64,000 nt of DNA from the NCBI RefSeq assembly GCF_000214035.2, contig NZ_AFHG01000053.1, positions 124,001 to 188,000 on the forward strand, written 5' to 3'. Shown here piece by piece: positions 57,425-64,000 of the stretch. This stretch comes from Methyloversatilis universalis FAM5. Its GTDB lineage: Bacteria; Pseudomonadota; Gammaproteobacteria; Burkholderiales; Rhodocyclaceae. The notes beneath the pieces were generated by a model. The model was not told the DNA's origin and ran no database searches. It worked only from the letters and a program-made list of their open reading frames with translations. Each line of letters starts with the position of its first letter. The stretch's first letter is position 1. The position numbers and the translations under genes are program-made.

Positions 57425-57922
57425 TCACTCCTGATCCTGTACCAGGCGCAGCGCGAGACGGCCATCGTCCTGCACCAGCTTCACGCGGCTGCCGGCCGGC
57501 GGCGCGTAGCGGGTGGCGCAGTACGTCGCGGCCACCGGCAGCTGACGACCGCCGCGATCGACCAGCACCGCCAGTTCGACCCGCGCCGGCCGACCGTAGT
57601 CGAACAGTTCGTTCAGCGCGGCACGCACCGTGCGGCCGGTATGCAGCACGTCGTCGACCAGCACCAGCGGCCGGCCTTCGATATCGAAGGGCAGGCTGGA
57701 ACGGCGCGCGTCGCGCGACAGCCCGCGCTGTGCGTAGTCGTCGCGGTAGAAGCTCACGTCTAGCGCGCCCGGCGGCTGCGCCAGACCCAGCAGCGCGTGC
57801 AGGCGCTGCGCGACCCACACCCCGCCGGAGTGCAGGCCGACCAGCGCGGTGTCCGGCGTCATGTGCGGCCGCATCTGCGCCGCCAGATCCGCCAGCAGAA
57901 GTTCTGCGTCAGGCAGTGACAT
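57425..57922 (-). CDS. pyrR: PyrR bifunctional pyr regulator / uracil phosphoribosyltransferase
   Basis: The product is 165 residues. The PRPP-binding loop [21 protein letters not shown] is diagnostic, with [15 protein letters not shown] and [14 protein letters not shown] also typical. In Gram-positives it attenuates pyr transcription through RNA binding; in proteobacteria mainly the enzyme activity is assumed. Its start overlaps ruvX by 14 bases and it precedes pyrB. No attenuator structure is evident inside the operon. Confidence 0.94.
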   Translation of the reverse strand: MSLPDAELLLADLAAQMRPHMTPDTALVGLHSGGVWVAQRLHALLGLAQPPGALDVSFYRDDYAQRGLSRDARRSSLPFDIEGRPLVLVDDVLHTGRTVRAALNELFDYGRPARVELAVLVDRGGRQLPVAATYCATRYAPPAGSRVKLVQDDGRLALRLVQDQE

Positions 57923-58352
57923 CGAAATAGTCCTTCAGGATGAGCTGGGCCGCGTGTGCGTCCAGCTGTTTCTTGCGTTCGCGCCAGTCCTTCTGGCCAC
58001 CGTCGCGCAGCTGCGCGTCGGCTTCGGCCGAAGTGAAGCGTTCGTCCTGCAGCGCCACCGGCAGCCGGTAACGGCCTTCGAGCTGGCGCGCGAAGCGCTG
58101 AGCGCGTGCGGTCATGTCGTGCGGTTCGCCGTCCGGCGACAGCGGCAGGCCGACCACCAGCAGCGCCGGCTTCCATTCGTCGAGCAGGCGGCCGATGCCG
58201 GACCAGCGGGCGTCGTTGGTTTCGGCATCCAGCGTGGTGAGGGCGGAGGCGGTGCGCAGTTCGCATTCGCCGACTGCGACGCCGATGCGCTTTTCGCCGA
58301 AATCGAATGCGAGCACGGTGCCGCGCGCGGGCAGCGCGGCCGGATCAGGCAT
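57909..58352 (-). CDS. ruvX: RuvX/YqgF Holliday-junction resolvase-like nuclease
   Basis: The product is 147 residues from the ATG at 58352 ([19 protein letters not shown]), which overlaps the preceding yqgE stop by 8 bases. RNase H fold residues: [27 protein letters not shown] and [11 protein letters not shown]. It is implicated in 16S rRNA processing and DNA junction cleavage. The position between yqgE and pyrR is typical of betaproteobacteria. Confidence 0.94.
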   Translation of the reverse strand: MPDPAALPARGTVLAFDFGEKRIGVAVGECELRTASALTTLDAETNDARWSGIGRLLDEWKPALLVVGLPLSPDGEPHDMTARAQRFARQLEGRYRLPVALQDERFTSAEADAQLRDGGQKDWRERKKQLDAHAAQLILKDYFDVTA

Positions 58353-58923
58353 GTCCGGCCACTTCGGACAGCGACGCGTAATCGACGCCGAGCAGCTGCA
58401 TGGCGGCAATCAGGCGCTCTTCCGGCGGCAGGCCGAAAATGATCTGCGGGTCGGCGCGCACCGTGAGCCAGGCGTTCTGCGCCAGTTCCCACTCGATCTG
58501 GCCGGCCTGCCAGCCGGCGTAACCGAGCGTGACCAGCACTTCTTCCGGCTCGTTCTCGCCGCCCAGCGACTGCAGCACGTCGCGCGACGAGGTCAGCGCA
58601 AGGCCGTTGCCGATGTCGATGCTGGACTGGAAGCTGCCGACCGGGCGGTGCAGCACGAAACCGCGGTCGGTCTGCACCGGACCGCCGAAATACACCGGCT
58701 GGCCCTGGAAGCGCGAGGACTCGAGGGTCATGTCGATGCGCTCGAACAGGTCGTCCAGCGACATGTCGATCGGCCGGTTCACGATGACGCCGAGCGCCCC
58801 CTGATCGTTGTGCTCGCACACCAGAGTGAGCGTGCGCGCGAAATTCTTGTCGGCCATGGCGGGCATGGCGATCAGGAAATGGCCGGTCAGATTGACCGTG
58901 GGCGTCATGGCGTGTGCGGACAT
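58345..58923 (-). CDS. yqgE: YqgE/AlgH family protein
   Basis: The product is 192 residues. Family motifs are [54 protein letters not shown] and [14 protein letters not shown]. Its biochemical role is not settled; AlgH was linked to alginate regulation in Pseudomonas. It is the first gene of the pyr operon and is divergent from phrB with a 118-base gap. Confidence 0.94.
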   Translation of the reverse strand: MSAHAMTPTVNLTGHFLIAMPAMADKNFARTLTLVCEHNDQGALGVIVNRPIDMSLDDLFERIDMTLESSRFQGQPVYFGGPVQTDRGFVLHRPVGSFQSSIDIGNGLALTSSRDVLQSLGGENEPEEVLVTLGYAGWQAGQIEWELAQNAWLTVRADPQIIFGLPPEERLIAAMQLLGVDYASLSEVAGHA

Positions 58924-59041
58924 GGGATGATTTTATCCGTGTTGGGCGCCGGCCGCGAACCGGCACGAAACTGAAGCGGCGGCGCGCACTCGAAGCGCCA
59001 CCCGTTCCCCCCCTGAATTCTCCTTTTCACGGACTGCCCGC

Positions 59042-60493
59042 ATGGCTGACAACGCCGCCCCCCGACTGGTCTGGTTCCGCCGCGACCTGCGCATCGATGA
59101 CCACGCCGCCCTCTACCACGCGCTGCGCGCCGGCGGGCCGGTGTGGTGCGTGTTCGTGTTCGACACCGACATCCTGAACGAACTGCTGGCCGAAGGGCTG
59201 AGCGCCGATCGCCGGGTCGAATTCATCCACGCCTCGGTGAGCGAGCTGGACGCTGCGCTGCGCGCGCTGGGCGGCGGTCTCATCGTGCGCCATGGTCGCG
59301 CCCGCGGCCTCATCCCGCGGCTGGCGCGCCAACTGGGCGTGGCCGCGGTGCTGGCCAACCGGGACTACGAGCCGGGCGCGCTGGCCCGTGACCGTGCGGT
59401 GCACGACGCGCTAGCGCAGGACGGCATCGGCTTCGACACCTTCAAGGATCAGGTCATTTTCGAGTGCGACGAGGTGCTCACCCAGGGCGGCAAGCCGTTC
59501 TCGGTGTTCACGCCGTACAAGAACGCCTGGCTGAAAAAGCTCACGCCCTTCCATCTGAAGGCCTATCCGGTGCGCACCTACGCCGGCGCGCTGGCCGCGC
59601 CGCCCGCCGGCACGATCCCGTCGCTGGCCGACATGGGTTTCGCGCCCACCAATCTGCCGACGCTGAAGCTGCCCACCGGCATGAGCGGCGCCGACACGCT
59701 GTTCGACGGCTTCTGCGACCGCATCGACCGCTACAAGGTGCTGCGCGACTTCCCGGCGGCCAAGGGACCGAGCTATCTGTCGGTGCATCTGCGTTTCGGC
59801 ACGGTATCGATACGCCGGCTGGCGCGCGAAGCGCACGCGCGCGGCGGCGCCGGCGCCGAAACCTGGCTGTCGGAGCTGATCTGGCGCGATTTCTACTTCC
59901 AGATCCTGTGGCACAACCCGCATGTGCTGACCGGCAGCTTCCGGCCCGAGTACGACGCGGTGCACTGGGTGGACGACGACGAGAAGTTCCGCGCCTGGTG
60001 CGAGGGCCGCACCGGCTATCCGCTGGTGGACGCGGCGCAGCGCCAGCTGGCGCAGACCGGCTACATGCACAACCGACTGCGCATGGTGAGCGCCTCTTTC
60101 CTGACCAAGGACCTCGGCATCCACTGGCGGCGCGGCGAACACTGGTTCGCGCGCCAGCTGAACGACTTCGATCTGGCGGCCAACAACGGCGGCTGGCAAT
60201 GGGCCGCCTCGACCGGCTGCGACGCCCAGCCCTGGTTCCGCATCTTCAATCCGGTCACGCAGTCGGAAAAGTTCGACGCCGACGGCCAGTTCATCCGCCG
60301 CTACTGCCCGGAACTGGCGAAATTCGACAAGAAGCGCATCCACGCGCCCTGGCTGGCCACGCCGCTGGAACAGAAGATGGCCGGCTGCGTGATCGGCAGC
60401 GATTACCCGGCGCCCATCGTGGACCACGCGGCAGCGCGCGAAGCCACGCTGGCGCGCTTCAAGGTGGTGAAGGGCGCCGCGGAAGAAGCGTGA
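59042..60493 (+). CDS. phrB: Deoxyribodipyrimidine photolyase (class I CPD)
   Basis: The product is 483 residues. The N-terminal antenna domain (LVWFRRDLRIDDHAALYHAL) and C-terminal FAD domain are both present. FAD and lesion contacts appear in SELIWRDFYFQILWHNP, TGYPLVDAAQRQLAQTGYMH and NNGGWQWAASTGCDAQPWFR, the last covering the electron-transfer tryptophan region. It repairs UV dimers with blue light. With the PYP locus it is the second light-dependent protein here, about 45 kb away. Confidence 0.96.
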   Translation: MADNAAPRLVWFRRDLRIDDHAALYHALRAGGPVWCVFVFDTDILNELLAEGLSADRRVEFIHASVSELDAALRALGGGLIVRHGRARGLIPRLARQLGVAAVLANRDYEPGALARDRAVHDALAQDGIGFDTFKDQVIFECDEVLTQGGKPFSVFTPYKNAWLKKLTPFHLKAYPVRTYAGALAAPPAGTIPSLADMGFAPTNLPTLKLPTGMSGADTLFDGFCDRIDRYKVLRDFPAAKGPSYLSVHLRFGTVSIRRLAREAHARGGAGAETWLSELIWRDFYFQILWHNPHVLTGSFRPEYDAVHWVDDDEKFRAWCEGRTGYPLVDAAQRQLAQTGYMHNRLRMVSASFLTKDLGIHWRRGEHWFARQLNDFDLAANNGGWQWAASTGCDAQPWFRIFNPVTQSEKFDADGQFIRRYCPELAKFDKKRIHAPWLATPLEQKMAGCVIGSDYPAPIVDHAAAREATLARFKVVKGAAEEA

Positions 60494-60505
60494 GCCGGGC
60501 GCTGA

Positions 60506-61300
60506 TCAGGCCTGGTTGAACACGTCGCGGTAGCTGGCGTACATCGCGCCGAAGGTGACCGGCAGCAGCACCAGCCAGCCCAGCATGGCCGGAATGGACG
60601 CCAGCACCACCAGCACCACGTAAAGCAGCGCAAACACGACGAAGGCCGGCGCATTGCGCAGGCTGGCGAAGAAGCTCAGCTTCATCGCCTCCAGTGCCTT
60701 CATGTCGTGGAACACCACCAGCGCCGGCGCGAACCAGACCGCCATCAGCACCGGCGCCATCAGCATGATGGCGACGATGAACATGGCCGGAATCGCCGCC
60801 ATCAGCATGGCCAGACCGGCCACCGCCGCCAGGCCGGCCAGACCGGCACCGATGGCGGACAGCAGCACCACCAGCATGCCGATGGCCAGCGACGCCAGCA
60901 GATAGAGGCCGCCCAGCAGCAGCAGCGGATTGATGCGGTCGCCGAAACCGGCCCACAGGTGATGCACACCGAAGGGCTCGCCGCGCGACAGCGCCCGGCA
61001 GCCGGTCATGAGGCCGCCGACCGTCACCATGGCGAGCAGCGTGGCGGCAATCATGCCGAACAGCGGCACCAGGTTCAGCACCACCACCGCGGTCACCCAC
61101 AGCAGCGTGATCACCACCCACACGCCGGGCGCGGCGATAAAGGCCTGCCAGCCCTGGCGCAGCCATTCCAGCCCCTGGCCGGCGTCCACGGTACGGGAGT
61201 CGGGTTCGCCGGCAACCGGCCGGAAGGCGGAGTCGCCGTCGGGCGCCGGGCGCGCGGCGTCCGGGGCGGATTCGAAAGGATTGCGGTCGTCGGGATTCAT
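60506..61300 (-). CDS. BPSS1780-like multi-pass membrane protein
   Basis: The product is 264 residues from the ATG at 61300. A hydrophilic N-terminus (about 1-55) precedes GLEWLRQGWQAFIAAPGVW and five to six membrane segments rich in Ala/Val/Leu/Met. The end is FGAMYASYRDVFNQA, as in the BPSS1780 family of betaproteobacteria. The function is unknown. It converges with phrB, 12 bases apart. Confidence 0.75.
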   Translation of the reverse strand: MNPDDRNPFESAPDAARPAPDGDSAFRPVAGEPDSRTVDAGQGLEWLRQGWQAFIAAPGVWVVITLLWVTAVVVLNLVPLFGMIAATLLAMVTVGGLMTGCRALSRGEPFGVHHLWAGFGDRINPLLLLGGLYLLASLAIGMLVVLLSAIGAGLAGLAAVAGLAMLMAAIPAMFIVAIMLMAPVLMAVWFAPALVVFHDMKALEAMKLSFFASLRNAPAFVVFALLYVVLVVLASIPAMLGWLVLLPVTFGAMYASYRDVFNQA

Positions 61301-61471
61301 GGGCGCATCATTCCACAAGCCGGCGCATCCATCACGGGGCCGGCGCAGGCTGTGGCGCGCAATCCACACTCCGTGCCGGCGATCGCGGCCGTGTCGGGCT
61401 GCGCAGGGCCGGCACCGCCTTTGGCACTACACTTGAATCATCCAGTCGTGCCACCGGACCGGGAGGTCGCC

Positions 61472-61834
61472 ATGAACATCCATAGCCTGCTCGCAGCTAC
61501 CCTGCTGACCGTTTCACCGCTGCTGTCCGCCGCCGGCGGCAGCGGCCATGTGCCGGTCACGCCGCTCGGCCCGGAAGGCTATGGACAGGGCATGAGCGGC
61601 GCCAGTCCGGGCGGCATGATCGGGCAGCACCCGCGCGAGCTGATCCGGCCGAACGCGCGCAGCCGCACCACGGACATCTACCCGACCGTGCGCGGCACCC
61701 AGATCCGGGACTACTCGAAACCGGGCGTACGCATCGAAGAGGATGCAAACGGCACACGCGTCTATCAGATGCGGCCGTACAGCAACGTCCGCGACTACGA
61801 CCAACCGGGCTGGCGCATCGAACGGCGCGAGTGA
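61472..61834 (+). CDS. Secreted small protein with repeated RDYxxPGxRIE motif, unknown
   Basis: The product is 120 residues from the ATG at 61472, with GGGAGG at 61461-61466; the long upstream frame is antisense to the membrane protein gene and rejected. The signal peptide is MNIHSLLAATLLTVSPLLSA. The mature part has a Gly-rich stretch, then IRDYSKPGVRIE and VRDYDQPGWRIE, an internal duplication about 30 residues apart. I recognise no family. It is probably periplasmic or surface located. Confidence 0.75.
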   Translation: MNIHSLLAATLLTVSPLLSAAGGSGHVPVTPLGPEGYGQGMSGASPGGMIGQHPRELIRPNARSRTTDIYPTVRGTQIRDYSKPGVRIEEDANGTRVYQMRPYSNVRDYDQPGWRIERRE

Positions 61835-61880
61835 TGGCACCGGGTTGCGGGCACCGATCGACATCCCCGCTCTGAACACG

Positions 61881-62390
61881 ATGAACGAACTGCCCAAACA
61901 CCAGCTCACCATGACGGTGCTGATGACGCCCGACATGGCCAACTTTTCCGGCAATGTGCATGGCGGCGCACTGCTCAAGCTGCTCGACCAGGTCGCCTAC
62001 GCCTGCGCCGCGCGCTACGCGCAGTCCTATGTGGTCACGCTGTCGGTGGACCAGGTCATCTTCCGCTGCCCGATTCACGTCGGCGAACTGGTCACCTTCT
62101 TCGCCTCGGTCAATTTCACCGGCACCAGTTCGATGGAAGTGGGCGTCAAGGTGGTGACCGAGAACATCCGCGAGCACACGACCCGTCACACCAACACCTG
62201 CTACCTCACCATGGTGGCGATGGACGAGGACCGGCGGCCGCACCCGGTGCCGCCACTGGTTCCGCATTCGCCGGACGAACAGCGCCGCCACACCGCGGCC
62301 CAGGTCAGGCGCCAGCTGCGCAAGGAATTCGACGCGCGCTTTCTGGAACTGATGGAAGAGGAACAGGCGCGCGCCGGCCGCGGCTCGTGA
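61881..62390 (+). CDS. Hotdog-fold acyl-CoA thioesterase (YciA-like)
   Basis: The product is 169 residues from the ATG at 61881 (MNELPKHQLTMTVLMTP). The hotdog motif NVHGGALLKLLDQVAYACAA carries the catalytic aspartate region, followed by VVTLSVDQVIFRCPIHVGEL. The C-terminal about 40 residues are charged and helical. It hydrolyses acyl-CoA esters in the cytoplasm; chain preference is not readable. It is 46 bases after the small secreted protein gene. Confidence 0.9.
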   Translation: MNELPKHQLTMTVLMTPDMANFSGNVHGGALLKLLDQVAYACAARYAQSYVVTLSVDQVIFRCPIHVGELVTFFASVNFTGTSSMEVGVKVVTENIREHTTRHTNTCYLTMVAMDEDRRPHPVPPLVPHSPDEQRRHTAAQVRRQLRKEFDARFLELMEEEQARAGRGS

Positions 62391-62443
62391 AGCGTTGCCG
62401 GCAGTGATTCATACTGTCGGCTGCGTTCACCGGAGTCCGCTGC

Positions 62444-63382
62444 ATGATCGATTACGACCACGACATTTCGGCCATCGACGCCGACCTGATCCGCCACGGC
62501 ATGGCGTCCATCCATCTCGTCCGCGCCGGTGACCAGGCGGCGCTGGTCGATTGCGGCACCGGCCACTCGCTGCCCAACGTCCGGGCCGCGCTGGCGCAGA
62601 AAGGCATCGCGCCCGAGGCGCTGCGTTACATCATCCTGACCCACGTGCATCTGGACCACGCGAGCGGCGCCGGCGCCATGATGCGCGCCTTCCCGAACGC
62701 GCAGCTGGTGGTGCATCCGCGCGGCGCGCGCCACATGATCGACCCGTCGAAACTGATCGCCGGCGCCACCGCGGTCTACGGCGAACAGGCGATGGCCGAC
62801 ATGTACGGCGACATCCTGCCGGTGGACGCCGCTCGGGTGATCGAAACGCATGACGGCTTCGTGCTCGACTTCAACGGCCGGCCGCTGGAATTCATCGACA
62901 CCCCGGGCCACGCCCGCCACCACCACTGCATCTGGGACGCCCGCTCGCAGGGCTGGTTCACCGGCGACACCTTCGGCCTGGCCTACCCCGAATGCACGGT
63001 CGATGGCCGCGCCTTCATCTTCCCGACCAGTTCACCGGTGCAGTTCGAACCGGCGGCGATGCAGGCGTCGGTGGAACGCATGCTGGCGCGCGATCCGCAG
63101 GCAATGTACCTGACCCACTACGGCAAGGTGACCGGCGTACCCGCGCTCGGCCGCGCGCTGCTGGCGCGCATCGCGGCCCATGTGGCGATCGCGAAGGCCT
63201 GCGCCGGCGCAGGCGAGGGCCGCAAGCAGGCGCTGCTGGACGGTCTGGAAAAGCTGCTGCTCGACGAACTGCGCGCGCACGGCAGCGCGCTCAGCCGCGA
63301 TCAGGCGATGGCGGTGTGGGGACTGGACATCGAACTGAATGCCCAGGGGCTGGAGGTGTGGCTGGACAGCACGGCAGCGTAA
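62444..63382 (+). CDS. Metallo-beta-lactamase-fold hydrolase
   Basis: The product is 312 residues. The dinuclear metal site begins with THVHLDHASGAGAM (HxHxDH), then the glyoxalase-like TPGHARHHHCIWDA and FTGDTFGLAYPE, and a distal LTHYGKVTG. A helical C-terminus (about 235-312) may cap the active site. The family includes glyoxalase II, lactonases and phosphodiesterases; the substrate is unassigned. It lies 53 bases after the thioesterase. Confidence 0.87.
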   Translation: MIDYDHDISAIDADLIRHGMASIHLVRAGDQAALVDCGTGHSLPNVRAALAQKGIAPEALRYIILTHVHLDHASGAGAMMRAFPNAQLVVHPRGARHMIDPSKLIAGATAVYGEQAMADMYGDILPVDAARVIETHDGFVLDFNGRPLEFIDTPGHARHHHCIWDARSQGWFTGDTFGLAYPECTVDGRAFIFPTSSPVQFEPAAMQASVERMLARDPQAMYLTHYGKVTGVPALGRALLARIAAHVAIAKACAGAGEGRKQALLDGLEKLLLDELRAHGSALSRDQAMAVWGLDIELNAQGLEVWLDSTAA

Positions 63383-63592
63383 GACAGGCGCGCCGGCGCC
63401 GCAGCGCCGACGTTACTGAGGCACCGGTCGCCACCCGCGCTGACGGTTGAAGACGGATTTCCCGTTCTCGTCCCGGGATCGCGCGACCTGGCGCGATGCC
63501 ACGCCGACGACTGGAGGCGCATGCGGCATCGGCGGCCGCCTCCCACCTGGCGCGCCGCGTCGGAACGCGGGCGTACCCGGCCCGACCTCGGG

Positions 63593-64000
63593 TCAGGCGG
63601 ACTTCTTGCGCGTCGTGGTCTTGGTGGCCGGCTTCTTGGCCGCCGCGGTGGTTTTCTTCACTGCGGCCTTCTTCACCGGCGCTTCGGCCTCGGCCTCGGG
63701 CGCCGCATCGGCGGCTGCAGCCTTGGTCTTGGCACCCGCCTTCGGCTTGACCGCGCGCGGCTCGAATTCGAAGCCGACCTTGCCATCCGCCTGACGCACC
63801 AGGAAGGCCGAGAACTTGCGCTTGGTGCGCGAGGACACGAAGCCCTTCAGCAGGTCGGTGCGACCGGCGGTCAGCAGCTTCTGCATCTGTTCCGGCTCGA
63901 TCGGCTGCTGCAGGATGATCTTGCCCGAGCGGAAGTCGCAGCTCTTTTCCGGGCCGACCGACTTTTCGCAGATATAGGACATCGGCTGTTCGAACACGCT
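63593..64000 (-). CDS. topB: DNA topoisomerase III (TopB), C-terminal end only
   Basis: Only 135 C-terminal residues are inside the window; the gene continues past base 64000. FEQPMSYICEKSVGPEKSCD is the last zinc-ribbon-type segment, and LLTAGRTDLLKGFVSSRTKR plus KFSAFLVRQADGKVGFEFEP match the repeat seen at the end of betaproteobacterial TopB. The terminal 45 residues are a Lys/Ala-rich tail that would bind DNA non-specifically. The 210 bases before it (63383-63592) show no gene. Confidence 0.8.
   Translation of the reverse strand, partial: SVFEQPMSYICEKSVGPEKSCDFRSGKIILQQPIEPEQMQKLLTAGRTDLLKGFVSSRTKRKFSAFLVRQADGKVGFEFEPRAVKPKAGAKTKAAAADAAPEAEAEAPVKKAAVKKTTAAAKKPATKTTTRKKSA

Overview
The window is chromosomal DNA of a high-GC Gram-negative bacterium, most likely a betaproteobacterium of the Rhodocyclales/Methyloversatilis kind. 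This placement is an inference from several things: an yqgE-ruvX-pyrR-pyrB-pyrC' operon, an 87-residue IF-1, a PEP-CTERM surface protein, a BPSS1780-like membrane protein and protein families typical of that group. Genes are densely packed with many 4-base ATGA overlaps. No insertion sequence, prophage, CRISPR array or rRNA operon was seen.

Layout. (1) 1-9994: a surface-glycan or protein-glycosylation block. It has a three-domain glycosyltransferase whose 5' end is cut by the window, four to five small-molecule methyltransferases, a WcbI-like protein and a GSCFA protein. (2) 10256-16747: the most striking locus. An MIO-type aromatic amino acid ammonia-lyase, a compact AMP-forming p-coumarate ligase with an acyl-carrier-like N-terminus and a photoactive yellow protein (PYP) with the chromophore cysteine in place are followed at once by a diguanylate cyclase and a GGDEF-EAL protein that share a common N-terminal sensor module. 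Read together, this is a complete blue-light sensor with its own chromophore pathway and a plausible antagonistic cyclic-di-GMP output. (3) 16771-23090: tRNA-Arg(CCG), a membrane-anchored cytochrome c5, rep helicase, tex, a DUF4197 protein and a small unknown. (4) 23130-32000: a TlpA-like thioredoxin, a MacAB/DevBCA-type exporter, the SpcR-type membrane 'recombinase', a NYN-LOTUS protein, and two unknowns, one of which looks like a domesticated ISL3 transposase N-terminus.

(5) 32221-42411: tRNA-Leu(GAG), an ABCB-type exporter, a FadL porin, a PAS-GAF-GGDEF protein, a CPA2 antiporter, then a Tat-exported PhoD phosphatase followed by a PEP-CTERM protein and its paralogue lacking the sorting tail. 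(6) 42473-49547: an SbcCD-like pair with altered metal motifs and no zinc hook, a beta-class GST, a one-cysteine DksA, IF-1 and a CorC/HlyC-type transporter. (7) 49585-58923: a secreted glycosidase, SrkA kinase, queE-queD, a PBP1C whose transpeptidase motifs are all lost, and the pyrimidine operon with an inactive dihydroorotase homologue. (8) 59042-64000: DNA photolyase, membrane and secreted unknowns, a thioesterase, a metallo-beta-lactamase-fold hydrolase and the 3' end of topB at the window edge.

All functions are read from motifs and context; no database search was possible. Start codons were moved from the longest open frame wherever a ribosome-binding site, a 4-base overlap or family length argued for it.
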